Source of the DNA: Streptomyces sp. LHD-70
Lineage (GTDB): Bacteria; Actinomycetota; Actinomycetes; Streptomycetales; Streptomycetaceae
Length of the DNA stretch: 38,327 nucleotides
Direction of reading: 5' to 3'
Assembly: GCF_031157275.1 (NCBI RefSeq)
Contig: NZ_JAVIFW010000036.1
Coordinates: forward strand, 1 to 38,327
Positions 23,024 through 32,073 of this stretch are shown here, in pieces. A program made the translations under genes and the position numbers. Numbering within the stretch: position 1 is the first letter of the stretch; each line of letters starts with the position of its first letter. The notes below the pieces were generated by a model. It saw nothing but the letters and a program-made list of their open reading frames with translations, was not told the DNA's origin and ran no database searches.

Positions 23024-26000
23024 ATGCGGGAGAGCCATCGGGGCGAGGCCGAGACATTGCTGGCGAGGGCGGTCGAGGAAGAAGTCCGGCGCTCCGGCGG
23101 CCGCACGGAAGGCAACGTACTCCTGAGCCGAGCGCGCGGCGCCCTGGACACCCTGGCCGAATCCGCGGCGGAGGAGTACGCCACGTACGTACGCGCACTC
23201 GACGAGGCCGAGGCCGGACGGCAGTCGTTCGGGCAGCGCCTCGGCCGGGAAGGCGCAACGCCCGCGCTGGTCACGGCGGTTGCCGCGGTCGCGGCGGCCG
23301 TAGCGGACCTGGCGTTCGGCACCGACGCGGGCACGGCGCTCGGCGCGGGCGCCGTCGTCGCGGTCGCGGGCGCGGCGGCCACCGTCGGCAAGGTCACCGC
23401 GGCGCACGCGCCCGCCGCCCACCGCCGCGCGGGCGCCCTCGCCCAGCCCGGCGGGCCCGAGCAGCTGCGCCTGCAGTGGCTGACCGCGCTCGAAGTGCGC
23501 GGCATCCGCCCGTACTTGGACCAGCAGCGCGTCGTCGCCGCGAACACCGGTACGGGCACGAAGAAGCCGGTCCCCCTGCGACGTACCGACAAGAGCGCGG
23601 CCGCGCGGCGGCGGAGCGTGCTGGAGCGGTCGTTCGCCCAACTCCCCGAGCCTGACGGGCCGTTCGCGGGCCGACGGCCAGATCTCGCGCGGATCGGGCA
23701 GTGGGTGCACGCCGCCCGCGCCTCCACCGAGACCAGGCCGACCGTGGTGGTGCTGCACGGCGCGCCCGGATCGGGCCGCTCGACGCTCGCGATCCACGCG
23801 GCGCACGCCCTGCGCGACCAGTTCCGCGGCGCCTGCCTGGTGGACCTGCGCGGCAACAGCACGACCGAGCAGCCCCGTACGACCCGGGACGCGCTCCTGC
23901 ACCTCCTGAACCGCCTCGGCGCCCCGCGCGAGCAGCTGCTCTTCCGCGAACGGTCCTCGCAGGACCAGCAGTTGAAGCGCCTCACCGAGCTGTACCACCA
24001 GCATCTGACGGGCCTGCCGGTCACGGTGATCCTGGACGACGCGAGCGACGCCGAGCAGGTCCGCACCCTGGTCCCGGACCGTTCCGACAGCCTGGTCCTG
24101 GTCACCTCCCGCGCTCCACTGGACCTGCCGGACGACCTGCCGGCCTGGGTGCACCAGCTGCCCCTCGAGGCCCTGGACGCGGCGGGTGCCGAGGATCTGC
24201 TGCGCGAGGCGGCCGAGGACGCGTCGGGCCCGTACGACGCCCAAGCGGCCGAAGAGATCAGGGAGTTGTGCGGCGGCCTGCCGCTCGCGCTGCGCATCGC
24301 GGGCTCCGCGCTCGGCCCGCGGACCGCCCGCGAGCTCGCCGCGGATCTCTCTGCGAACCTCGCCGCGGATCTCACCGCGGATCGAGCCGCGGACGGAGCG
24401 GACGGCCCGGTCGAGCGTGCGCTTCTGCTGCGTTACACGGACCTGGCCGACCCGGCACGGCGGCTGCTGCGACGGCTCGCGCTGGCGGGCCGGGCCTCGC
24501 TCGGTGCAGCCGCGGCGGGTGCCCTCCTGGACACCGACGAGCGGGAGGCGGAGCGGGAGTTGACGGCCCTCGCCCGCGCGGGGCTCGTCGACCATGTGCG
24601 CGGCAGCCGCTACCGCCTGCACGACGTGGTCCGCTCCTTCGCCCACGCCCGGCTGCTCGACGAGGAGGAGGCGGCCGAACGCAACGCCGCCCAGGAGCGG
24701 CTGATCGCCAACTACGCCGAGCTGGCCGACTCGGTGATCCGCCTGGTCGACGGCAAGACGTCGACGCGCGCCGACACGTCCTTCCACGCGAGCGCGGTCG
24801 GCCCGCACGGCTTCACGTCCCTGGACGCGGCGCTGCGCTGGCTGGACGACGAGTCGAGCTTCATCACGGCGGCCCTGCGGCACGCGGAGGGCGTCGACGA
24901 GCAGGCGGTCCTGAACCTCCTCGGCGCGCTCTGCGACTACTGCCTGCTGCGCGGCGACCTCTACCGCCTGGGCGAGATCAGCGAGCTGAGCCAGGCGGTC
25001 GGCCAGGGCCTGCTCGGCCGCTCCGTGCAGTGGCGCACGGGCATCGCGGCCCGCCAGCTCGGCGAGCTCGACAAGGCCCGTACGACGCTGTCCTCGGTGG
25101 TCGACCTGTACTTCGAGGCCCACCACGAGGCCGGCGCCGCCCGCGCCCTGGGCTCGCTCGGCATCACCCTGCACCACCAGGGCCAGCTCACCGAGGCGGC
25201 GGCGAAGCTGCGCGAGGCGCTCGGCCTGCAGTCCGCCGAGCACCTCGCGGGCGACCGCGCCTGGAACCTGCACGCCCTCGCCGCCGTCGAGCGCGACCGG
25301 GCGCACATCGCGGAGGCCCTCGACCTGCTCACCACCGCCCTCGACCTGCACCGCGAGAGCGAGTCCGTGCACGGCCAGGCCTGGGCCCACTTCCAGCTCG
25401 GCCAGGTCCGCCTGCGGCTCGGCGATGTGCCGCGCGCGGAGGAGGAGTTGAACACCGCTCTCGACCTGTACGGACGCACGCGCGACCCGCGCGGCGAGGC
25501 CTGGGCGCTGACCCAGCAGGCCCGCGCCCGCCTGGTCGACGGCGACCCGACGGCCGCGGTGGAGGCGCTGCGCGGGGCGGTCGCCCGGCACCGGGACAAC
25601 GAGGACGCGCGCGGCGAGGCCTGGTCGCTGTACTACCTGGGCCAGGCCCTGGAGGAGACCGGCGACCTCACCGAGGCGGTCCGTGAACTGGAGCGCGCCC
25701 GCACGATGTTCTCCCGGATGCGCGACGTGTACGGCCTCGCCTGCGCCCGCCACCACTCGGCCCGCGTCACCCGCGACCAGCGCGCCGCCCAGACGGGTTC
25801 GCTGCGCAACTCCGGCTTCGCCCGCCAGCTCCTGGTCGACGCCCGCGCCGACTTCCAGCGCATCGGCGTCGCCCACGGGGAGGCCTGGACCTGCCTGGAG
25901 CTGGCCGTCGTGGACGCCGGCAACGCCCGCTCCCCGCAGGCTCTGGCCCTGTGCGACGAGGCGGTGACGCTCTTCGGCTCGTACGGCGACCGCCGCGGCG

Positions 26001-26272
26001 AGGACTGGGCCCGCTTCCTGCGCTGCACGCTCCTGCCGTACGCGTCCCCGGGCGGCTCGGAGATCGGCACGGCGGTGGCGGCGGAGGAACTCGCGCAGCT
26101 CACCCGCGCAGGACACCCGGCCCGCGACACGGCACTCCAGGGCTACCTGCCCGCATACGCCCTCATGCTCGACCGGGGCGTGGAGCTGGACGCGGGCTGG
26201 CAGGCCTGGCGCCTGGGCATGGTCCCGAACCGCCAGGCCAGGGAGATCATGGGCGTCCCGACGGTCACGTGA
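23024..26272 (+). CDS. STAND-family NB-ARC ATPase with TPR repeats, AfsR-like without a SARP domain
   Basis: This is a 1082-residue signalling-type ATPase. Residues 1-75 are helical. Residues 80-125 are an Ala/Gly/Val-rich hydrophobic stretch that could be one or two membrane helices. The NB-ARC core begins near 230: P-loop LHGAPGSGRSTLA (245-256), Walker B VTVILDDASD, GLPLALRIAGSAL, then a winged helix ending LHDVVRSFAHARL. From about 640 come repeated helical units of the tetratricopeptide type, with HEAGAARALGSLGITLHHQG, GEAWALTQQARARLVDG and GEAWSLYYLGQALEETGDL. AfsR-type regulators have a SARP DNA-binding domain in front, and this one does not. The ligand and output are unknown. ATG 23024 follows GAGGGGG. 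Confidence 0.85.
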   Translation: MRESHRGEAETLLARAVEEEVRRSGGRTEGNVLLSRARGALDTLAESAAEEYATYVRALDEAEAGRQSFGQRLGREGATPALVTAVAAVAAAVADLAFGTDAGTALGAGAVVAVAGAAATVGKVTAAHAPAAHRRAGALAQPGGPEQLRLQWLTALEVRGIRPYLDQQRVVAANTGTGTKKPVPLRRTDKSAAARRRSVLERSFAQLPEPDGPFAGRRPDLARIGQWVHAARASTETRPTVVVLHGAPGSGRSTLAIHAAHALRDQFRGACLVDLRGNSTTEQPRTTRDALLHLLNRLGAPREQLLFRERSSQDQQLKRLTELYHQHLTGLPVTVILDDASDAEQVRTLVPDRSDSLVLVTSRAPLDLPDDLPAWVHQLPLEALDAAGAEDLLREAAEDASGPYDAQAAEEIRELCGGLPLALRIAGSALGPRTARELAADLSANLAADLTADRAADGADGPVERALLLRYTDLADPARRLLRRLALAGRASLGAAAAGALLDTDEREAERELTALARAGLVDHVRGSRYRLHDVVRSFAHARLLDEEEAAERNAAQERLIANYAELADSVIRLVDGKTSTRADTSFHASAVGPHGFTSLDAALRWLDDESSFITAALRHAEGVDEQAVLNLLGALCDYCLLRGDLYRLGEISELSQAVGQGLLGRSVQWRTGIAARQLGELDKARTTLSSVVDLYFEAHHEAGAARALGSLGITLHHQGQLTEAAAKLREALGLQSAEHLAGDRAWNLHALAAVERDRAHIAEALDLLTTALDLHRESESVHGQAWAHFQLGQVRLRLGDVPRAEEELNTALDLYGRTRDPRGEAWALTQQARARLVDGDPTAAVEALRGAVARHRDNEDARGEAWSLYYLGQALEETGDLTEAVRELERARTMFSRMRDVYGLACARHHSARVTRDQRAAQTGSLRNSGFARQLLVDARADFQRIGVAHGEAWTCLELAVVDAGNARSPQALALCDEAVTLFGSYGDRRGEDWARFLRCTLLPYASPGGSEIGTAVAAEELAQLTRAGHPARDTALQGYLPAYALMLDRGVELDAGWQAWRLGMVPNRQAREIMGVPTVT

Positions 26273-26277
26273 CAGGG

Positions 26278-26321
26278 CTGTGCCCCGGCACCCGAGGCCG
26301 AACCTCGGTGCCGGGGCACAG
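26278..26321. terminator. Bidirectional terminator between the STAND gene and greA
   Basis: Arms 26278-26297 and 26303-26321 pair over 19 bp with one bulged C and a 5-nt loop. It lies in the 60-bp gap of two converging genes. Confidence 0.85.
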
Positions 26322-26332
26322 AAACGCCAGGC

Positions 26333-26830
26333 TCAGCCCTGGTAAGGCTTCGCCTCCAGAATCTTCACCATCGCCATCTTCCCGTTCGGAAGCTCGTACT
26401 CCGCTTCCTCGCCGATCTTCTTCCCGCTCACGCCCTGCCCGAGCGGCGACTGCGGCGAGTACGTCGTGGTGCCCTCCGACGCGTACTCCCGCGAGGCGAG
26501 CAGGAAGGTGAGGGTGTCGTCCTCGTCGCCGTCGAAGGCGATCGTCACGACCATGCCGGGCTCCACGACGCCGTCGTCGGCCGGGGCCTCGCCGACCTTG
26601 GCGTTCTCGAGCATCTGCGTGAGCTGGCGCACGCGGAGCTCCTGCTTGCCCTGCTCTTCCTTGGCTGCGTGATACCCGCCGTTCTCCCGCAGGTCGCCCT
26701 CCTCGCGGGCCTCCGCGATCTTGGCGGCGATCTCGGTGCGCGCGGGACCAGACAGATACTCCAGCTCGGCCTTGAGCTGGTTGTACGCCTCCTGGGTCAG
26801 CCAGGTGACGTTGTCGCTGGTCTGGGTCAC
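26333..26830 (-). CDS. greA: Transcription elongation factor GreA
   Basis: This 165-residue factor binds the RNA polymerase secondary channel and stimulates cleavage of backtracked transcripts. The N-terminal coiled coil carries WLTQEAYNQLKAELEYL and the acidic tip EGDLRENGGYHAAKEEQG. The C-terminal FKBP-like globe has SPLGQGVSGKKIGEEAEY and ends KILEAKP. GTG 26830 (VTQTSDNVTW) has AGGAG about 6 nt upstream and suits the family. The further in-frame starts upstream lack support. It is transcribed alone, with 174 bp before the next gene. Confidence 0.93.
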   Translation of the reverse strand: MTQTSDNVTWLTQEAYNQLKAELEYLSGPARTEIAAKIAEAREEGDLRENGGYHAAKEEQGKQELRVRQLTQMLENAKVGEAPADDGVVEPGMVVTIAFDGDEDDTLTFLLASREYASEGTTTYSPQSPLGQGVSGKKIGEEAEYELPNGKMAMVKILEAKPYQG

Positions 26831-27004
26831 AGGTGCTCCTCGTCGGTACTGGGAATACAAAGCATCGCCCTACCCAGAAGGATGTTCCCTCACGGGTGGG
26901 CGAAACCACGAGCCTAACAATTCAGGCGCAAAAGGGGGAGGACGTTATCCGCTCGGAAACCGTCGGGAACCTGTCGCAGCAGGTCAGAGCAGGTTCGCCC
27001 GCGC

Positions 27005-27409
27005 TCAGCGTGCGTCGCAGGAGACCAGCTCGGCCGCGGTGGCGCGCTCGGTCGTACGCAGCGTGACGACCTCGTTGACGAGCTCCTCGCGCTGCTCGAA
27101 GGCGATGTCCTTGCGGCCGACCTCGGCGCCGGACTCGGCGAGGGCGCGCAGCGTGCACGTCCCGGAGACGTCGGCGCCCTTGCGGATCTCCAGGTGGACG
27201 TCGACGGCCTGCGCGGAGGCCACCTTGAACTTGATGAGCTCGCCGCTGAAGGCGCTCTTGCCGGAGACGTAGTCGTAGCCGATCCAGCCGACGACGCCGA
27301 GCAGCAGCACTCCGAGCACCGAGCCGACGATCTTCAGCTTGCGGTCGGCGCGGGCGTCCGCGGAGCGGCCGTACCGGCCCTCGGGGAGCTGTTCGCGGAC
27401 CGCGCTCAT
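27005..27409 (-). CDS. DUF4307 single-pass membrane protein
   Basis: This 134-residue actinobacterial protein of unknown role has a basic N-terminus (RYGRSADARADRKLKI), one membrane helix (VGSVLGVLLLGVVGWIGYDY, about residues 30-50) and an outer beta-rich domain with two cysteines (TCTLRAL and ELVSCDAR), which may form a disulphide. ATG 27409 follows GAGAGG by 7 nt. It is divergent from mca, a neighbour arrangement I recall as usual in Streptomyces. Confidence 0.8.
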   Translation of the reverse strand: MSAVREQLPEGRYGRSADARADRKLKIVGSVLGVLLLGVVGWIGYDYVSGKSAFSGELIKFKVASAQAVDVHLEIRKGADVSGTCTLRALAESGAEVGRKDIAFEQREELVNEVVTLRTTERATAAELVSCDAR

Positions 27410-27552
27410 GGATCGACCTCTCAAAACGGCGTCGGGTCGGGGGTCCGGGAATTATCGGGCCCCTGTTTCGGTCACTATAGAAGCCCCCCGAAGCACCCGA
27501 AGACCGAGGGCCGCCCCCTGACCGAGGGCGCCATACACATGAGGATCGAGTC

Positions 27553-28434
27553 TTGACTGAGCAGCTGCGACTGATGGCGGTTCACGCGCACCCCGACGAC
27601 GAGTCGAGCAAGGGCGCGGCCACCATGGCCAAGTATGTGTCCGAGGGGGTGGACGTGCTCGTGGTGACCTGCACGGGCGGTGAGCGGGGCTCCATCCTCA
27701 ACCCGAAGCTCCAGGGTGACCAGTTCATCGAGGAGAACATCCACGAGGTCCGCCGCAAGGAGATGGACGAGGCGCGCGAGATCCTCGGCGTCAAGCAGTG
27801 GTGGCTGGGCTTCGTCGACTCGGGGCTGCCCGAGGGCGACCCGCTGCCGCCGCTGCCGGAGGGCTGCTTCGCGCTCGAGGACGTGGACAAGGCGGCCGGA
27901 GAGCTGGTCAAGCAGATCCGCGCGTTCCGCCCGCAGGTGATCACCACGTACGACGAGAACGGCGGCTATCCGCACCCCGACCACATCATGACCCACAAGA
28001 TCTCGATGGTGGCGTTCGAGGGTGCGGCGGACGCGGAGAAGTTCCCGGAGAGCGAGTTCGGCCCGGTGTACGAGCCAAAGAAGCTGTACTACAACCAGGG
28101 CTTCAACCGCCCGCGCACGGAAGCGCTGCACGAGGCGCTGCTCGCCCGCGGTCTGGAGTCGCCGTACGGGGACTGGCTGAAGCGCTGGGACGAGTTCGAG
28201 CGGGTGGAGCGCACGCTGACCACCCACGTTCCGTGCGCGGACTTCTTCGAGATCCGGGACAAGGCGCTGATCGCGCACGCCACGCAGATCGACCCCGAGG
28301 GCGGCTGGTTCCGCGTTCCGATGGAGCTCCAGAAGGAGGTCTGGCCGACGGAGGAGTACGAGCTGGCGAAGTCGCTCGTCGATACTTCCCTCCCCGAGGA
28401 CGACCTCTTCGCGGGCATCCGGGACAATGCCTGA
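27553..28434 (+). CDS. mca: Mycothiol S-conjugate amidase
   Basis: This 293-residue zinc amidase of the PIG-L/MshB family splits mycothiol conjugates of toxins and antibiotics into a mercapturic acid and GlcN-Ins, for export. The metal motif AHPDDE gives H13 and D16, and YPHPDH gives H144. TCTGGERGSILNP and the Mca-type EGGWFRVP (near residue 258) separate it from the deacetylase MshB. The start is TTG 27553. It is a marker of mycothiol-making actinobacteria. In an antibiotic-producing strain it may also help to detoxify reactive pathway intermediates, but nothing links it to the cluster other than proximity. Confidence 0.93.
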   Translation: MTEQLRLMAVHAHPDDESSKGAATMAKYVSEGVDVLVVTCTGGERGSILNPKLQGDQFIEENIHEVRRKEMDEAREILGVKQWWLGFVDSGLPEGDPLPPLPEGCFALEDVDKAAGELVKQIRAFRPQVITTYDENGGYPHPDHIMTHKISMVAFEGAADAEKFPESEFGPVYEPKKLYYNQGFNRPRTEALHEALLARGLESPYGDWLKRWDEFERVERTLTTHVPCADFFEIRDKALIAHATQIDPEGGWFRVPMELQKEVWPTEEYELAKSLVDTSLPEDDLFAGIRDNA

Positions 28435-28690
28435 CATGAGCGCAAGCGCAGCAGCCAATCTGGCCATGACGCACCTCGTCCCGCTGGCCAAGGAGATCGA
28501 CGAGGACAAGGTCACCCCCGGTGTTCTCGGCTTCATCGTGTTCGCGGCTCTCGCCGTGGGCGTGTGGATGCTGATGAAGTCGATGAACCGGCACATGGGC
28601 CGCGTGAACTTCGAGGAGGCCCCGGCCCCGGAGGGCGCCTCCGCGGAGGCCACGGCGGGGGCCGAGGCCGAGGGCGGCAAGAAGCAGTAG
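28427..28690 (+). CDS. Small single-helix membrane protein, downstream partner of mca
   Basis: This 87-residue protein has one membrane helix (VLGFIVFAALAVGVWMLM, about residues 33-50), a short basic loop (KSMNRHMGRVNF) and an Ala/Glu-rich tail ending GGKKQ. It starts at ATG 28427, overlapping the mca stop by 8 bp, or at ATG 28436 just after it. Both are in the same frame. The function is unknown. Its coupling to mca appears conserved in Streptomyces as far as I recall. Confidence 0.8.
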   Translation: MPDMSASAAANLAMTHLVPLAKEIDEDKVTPGVLGFIVFAALAVGVWMLMKSMNRHMGRVNFEEAPAPEGASAEATAGAEAEGGKKQ

Positions 28691-28702
28691 GCGTACGACG
28701 AA

Positions 28703-28729
28703 GGCCCCGGTGCGGAAAGCACCGGGGCC
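28703..28729. terminator. Terminator after the mca operon
   Basis: GGCCCCGGTGC (28703-28713) and GCACCGGGGCC (28719-28729) form a perfect 11-bp stem with a GGAAA loop. It sits between converging transcription units. Confidence 0.85.
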
Positions 28730-28783
28730 TGTTGTCGTGCGCTCAGGCGGGTGTGTCGTGCGCTCAGGCCGCCTGTCCTTCGC

Positions 28784-29647
28784 TCAGGCCGTCGCCGAGC
28801 GGTACTTGCGGACCGCGAGGGTCCGGAAGAACACGATGATCAGCACCGACCAGATGACCGAGGCGAGCACCGGATGCTCCATCGGCCAGGCGCCGGTCAC
28901 CGATTCCATCTGCTGTCCGGCGGTGTTGCCGAAGAGTTCCCTGGCCGCCTGGACGGTGGCGCTGAACGGGTTCCACTCGGCGACGTGCTGCAGGAACGCG
29001 GGCATGCCGTGGACCGGCACGAAGGCGTTCGAGATGAACGTCAGCGGGAACAGCCAGATCAGTCCGCCCGAGGTGGCGGCCTCCGGGGTGCGCACCGAGA
29101 GCCCGATGAGCGCGCCGATCCACGAGAACGCGTACCCGAGCAGGAGCAGCAGGGCGAAGCCGGCGAGGACCTTGCCGAAGGGCTCGTGGGTGCGCCAGCC
29201 GACGAGCAGCGCGACCACGGCGAGCACGACGAGGGTGAGCGCGGTCTGCACGAGGTCGGCGAGGGTGCGCCCGGTGAGGACGGCGCCGCGGGCCATGGGC
29301 AGCGAGCGGAAGCGGTCGATCAGGCCCTTGTGCATGTCGTCGGCGATGCCCGCGCCGGCGCCCGCGGTGGCGAACGTGACGGTCTGGGCGAAGATGCCGG
29401 CCATCAGGAACTCGCGGTAGAGCTGCGGGTCGGTGGAGCCGCCGACGCTGATGGACCCGCCGAAGACGTACGTGAACAGCACCACGAACATGATCGGCTG
29501 GATCAGGCCGAAGATGACCATCTCCGGGATCCGCATCATCCGGATCAGATTGCGTTTGGCGACGACGAGCGAGTCCCGTACGGAACCGGCGATGCCGCCG
29601 CCCGCGACGGGGACCAGCGGCTTGGCCGTGTCGGTTGCGGCGCTCAC
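28784..29647 (-). CDS. ABC-2 type exporter permease (DrrB-like)
   Basis: This 287-residue membrane subunit has about six helices, including MVIFGLIQPIMFVVLFTYVF, LTLVVLAVVALLVGW and VLASVIWSVLIIVFFRTLAV. The family region RSLPMARGAVLTGRTLADL and the loop FVPVHGMPAFLQHVAEWNP are typical of daunorubicin-resistance DrrB-like permeases. The GTG start at 29647 overlaps the ATPase stop by 4 bp (GTGA). Two imperfect 20-bp direct repeats of the stop-codon region lie just after its end (28733-28790). The substrate is unknown. Confidence 0.9.
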   Translation of the reverse strand: MSAATDTAKPLVPVAGGGIAGSVRDSLVVAKRNLIRMMRIPEMVIFGLIQPIMFVVLFTYVFGGSISVGGSTDPQLYREFLMAGIFAQTVTFATAGAGAGIADDMHKGLIDRFRSLPMARGAVLTGRTLADLVQTALTLVVLAVVALLVGWRTHEPFGKVLAGFALLLLLGYAFSWIGALIGLSVRTPEAATSGGLIWLFPLTFISNAFVPVHGMPAFLQHVAEWNPFSATVQAARELFGNTAGQQMESVTGAWPMEHPVLASVIWSVLIIVFFRTLAVRKYRSATA

Positions 29648-30633
29648 TTGGTGCCCTCCTTCTCGGCGTCGCCCGCGGTGTCCTCCACCTCGGCCGCGTG
29701 GCCGGTGAGCGAGATGAACACGTCGTCCAGGGTGGGGCGGCGCAGGCCGATGTCGTCGATCTCGATGCCGCGCGCGTCCAGTTCGCGGATCACCTCGGCG
29801 AGCAGCTTGGCGCCGCCGGTGACGGGGACGGTCAGCTTGCGGGTGTGCTCCTCGACGGTGGTGGTGCCGCCGCCCTTGGCGAAGCCGCGCAGCACCTCCT
29901 CGGCGGTGGCGATGTGGCCGGGCTCGTGCACGACGACCTCGACGCGCTCGCCGCCGGTCTGCGCCTTGAGCTGGTCGGAGGTGCCGCGGGCGATGACCCG
30001 GCCGTGGTCGATGACGCAGATGTCATGCGCCAGGTTGTCGGCCTCCTCCAGATACTGCGTGGTGAGGAGCAGGGTCGTGCCGCCGCCGACGAGGTCCTTG
30101 ATGACCTCCCACAGGGCCTGGCGGTTGCGCGGGTCGAGGCCGGTGGTGGGCTCGTCCATGAACATCACCGGCGGCCTGACGACCAGGGCGGCCGCCAGGT
30201 CGAGGCGGCGGCGCATGCCTCCGGAGTACGTCTTGGAGGGGCGGTCGGCGGCGTCGGCGAGGTTGAACTGCTCCAGGAGCTCACCGGCCCGCTGCTTCGC
30301 GGCCTTGGCGCTCATCTGGTAGAGCTGGCCGACCATCTGGAGGTTCTCGCGGCCCGTGAGGTACTCGTCGACGGCCGCGAACTGGCCGGAGAGGCCGATG
30401 GAACGGCGCACTTCGTTGGGGTGCTTGAGGACGTCTATCCCGGCGACGACCGCCTTGCCCGCGTCCGGCGTGAGCAGGGTGGTGAGGCAGCGGACCGCGG
30501 TGGTCTTGCCCGCGCCGTTCGGCCCGAGGAGGCCGAGCACGGTTCCTTCGGGGACGTCGAGGTCGACGCCGTCCAGAGCCTTGACGTCACCGAAGTGCTT
30601 GACCAGCCCTTCGGCGTAGATGGCGCCTGGCAT
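29644..30633 (-). CDS. ABC exporter ATPase (DrrA-like)
   Basis: This is a 329-residue ATP-binding subunit. It carries Walker A GPNGAGKTT, the signature YSGGMRRRLDLA, Walker B VMFMDEPTTGLD and the H-loop LLTTQYLEEAD. The C-terminal domain (about 90 residues) ends with RRPTLDDVFISLTGH, the mark of the DrrA drug-resistance subfamily. It drives the permease encoded next. The ATG at 30633 is the first of the operon. Two CGCGAT-type palindromes upstream suggest repression by a TetR or PadR-like protein that is not in this window. Confidence 0.93.
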   Translation of the reverse strand: MPGAIYAEGLVKHFGDVKALDGVDLDVPEGTVLGLLGPNGAGKTTAVRCLTTLLTPDAGKAVVAGIDVLKHPNEVRRSIGLSGQFAAVDEYLTGRENLQMVGQLYQMSAKAAKQRAGELLEQFNLADAADRPSKTYSGGMRRRLDLAAALVVRPPVMFMDEPTTGLDPRNRQALWEVIKDLVGGGTTLLLTTQYLEEADNLAHDICVIDHGRVIARGTSDQLKAQTGGERVEVVVHEPGHIATAEEVLRGFAKGGGTTTVEEHTRKLTVPVTGGAKLLAEVIRELDARGIEIDDIGLRRPTLDDVFISLTGHAAEVEDTAGDAEKEGTK

Positions 30634-30728
30634 GTGGGTTCTCCCCGTGTCTGGGTGATTTCCTAGGCGAATTTTAGGTATGTCGGTTTGATTCCGCCCG
30701 AGAGCGGAATGGTCAGAGCTCCACGATA

Positions 30729-30796
30729 ACGCGATGTATCGCGTCTTCTCAAGTGGCTTGCTCCAGGCGCCCGTTGGATACGCGATCTATATCGCG
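30729..30796. promoter_or_regulatory. Two related palindromic operators upstream of the ABC operon
   Basis: ACGCGATGTATCGCGT (30729-30744) is a perfect inverted repeat with a 2-nt centre. CGCGATCTATATCGCG (30781-30796) repeats the same half-site CGCGAT with a 4-nt centre. They lie 96-163 bp before the drrA-like start, in the gap after ilvA. The sequence around 30670-30690 is AT-rich and may hold the promoter. A dimeric repressor is the likely ligand. Confidence 0.6.
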
Positions 30797-30843
30797 ACCG
30801 CTTCCCCCGCTTCCCCCCGCGTCCGTCGCGCCCGTACGGGACC

Positions 30844-32073
30844 TCACAGCATGACCGTGTAGCCCGCCTCGCGCAGGGCTTCTGCCACCTCGGTGCAGTG
30901 CTCAGGCCCCTTCGTCTCCAGGTGCAGCTCGACCTCCGCCTCCGTGAGGCCGAGGCGCGGATCGGTCCGTACGTGACCGACGTCCAGGACGTTGGCGTCC
31001 ACCACCGTCAGCACGCCCAGCAGCGTCGCCAGGGCGCCCGGCCGGTCGGTCAGGCGCAGCCGCAGCGACAGGTACCGGCCCGCCGCCGCCATGCCGTGCC
31101 GCAGGATGCGCTGCATCAGGAGCGGGTCCACATTGCCGCCGGACAGCACCGCGACAACCGGCCCCTCCACCGACTCCGGCTCCGCAAGCAGCGCCGCGAC
31201 CGGGCTCGCCCCGGCCGGCTCCACGACCAGCTTGGCCCGCTCCAGGCAGAGCAGCAGCGCGCTGGAGAGCGCGTCCTCGGAGACCGTACGGACTTCGTCC
31301 ACGAGATCGCCAACGATTTTGAACGGCACGTCTCCCGGGCGGCCCACCTTGATGCCGTCGGCCATCGTCGCCGGGTGGTCGATCGCCACCGGGTGCCCGG
31401 CCGCGAGCGAGGGCGGGTAGGCCGCGGCGCCCGCCGCCTGCACGCCGATCACCTTCACGTCCGGGCGCAGCGCCTTGACCGCCACCGCGATACCCGCCGC
31501 GAGACCGCCACCGCCGATGCCCACCACGATCGTGCGGACCTCCGGGCACTGCTCCAGGATCTCCAGGCCCACCGTCCCCTGACCCGCGATCACGTCCCGG
31601 TGGTCGAAGGGGTGGATGAACACGGCACCGGTCTCGCGCGCGTAGTCCTCCGCCGCCGCGAGGGTCTCGTCGACGACTGTGCCCTGCAGCCGCACCTCCG
31701 CGCCGTACTCCCGGGTCGCGGCGACCTTCGGCAGCGGGGCGCCCTTCGGCATGAACACCGTGGACCGCACCCCGAGCAGCGACGAGGCGAGCGCGACGCC
31801 CTGCGCGTGGTTTCCGGCGCTCGCCGCGACCACCCCGGCCGCCCGCTCCTCCGCGATCAGGCCGGCGATCCGCACGTAGGCGCCGCGCAGTTTGAACGAG
31901 CCGGTGCGCTGCAGGTTCTCGCACTTGAAGTGGACCGGGGCGCCGACCAGCTGCGACAGGTGCCTGCTGCCCTCCATGGCGGTCACCCGCGCGATCCCCG
32001 CGAGCATCTTCTGCGCGCCGCGCACGTCGTCCAGGGTCACCGTCGGCCAGGAGCCAGCCGTGCTGTACTTCAT
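30844..32073 (-). CDS. ilvA: Threonine ammonia-lyase (threonine dehydratase) with ACT domain
   Basis: This 409-residue PLP enzyme turns L-threonine into 2-oxobutanoate, the entry to isoleucine synthesis. The PLP lysine is K61 in TGSFKLRGAY, SAGNHAQG and GIGGGGLAAG bind the cofactor phosphate, and VVEPAGASPVAAL is the C-terminal core motif. A single ACT domain (about 325-409: RLRLTDRPGALATLLGVL) ends the protein, as in the shorter catabolic/biosynthetic forms of actinobacteria. I chose ATG 32073 (MKYSTAGSW); the frame is open further upstream without family homology. Confidence 0.9.
   Translation of the reverse strand: MKYSTAGSWPTVTLDDVRGAQKMLAGIARVTAMEGSRHLSQLVGAPVHFKCENLQRTGSFKLRGAYVRIAGLIAEERAAGVVAASAGNHAQGVALASSLLGVRSTVFMPKGAPLPKVAATREYGAEVRLQGTVVDETLAAAEDYARETGAVFIHPFDHRDVIAGQGTVGLEILEQCPEVRTIVVGIGGGGLAAGIAVAVKALRPDVKVIGVQAAGAAAYPPSLAAGHPVAIDHPATMADGIKVGRPGDVPFKIVGDLVDEVRTVSEDALSSALLLCLERAKLVVEPAGASPVAALLAEPESVEGPVVAVLSGGNVDPLLMQRILRHGMAAAGRYLSLRLRLTDRPGALATLLGVLTVVDANVLDVGHVRTDPRLGLTEAEVELHLETKGPEHCTEVAEALREAGYTVML

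Noticed and set aside
22889..26116. 1075-residue open frame on the minus strand opposite the STAND gene
   Set aside because: It is an antisense frame produced by high GC with no domain. The plus-strand gene has clear NB-ARC and TPR motifs.
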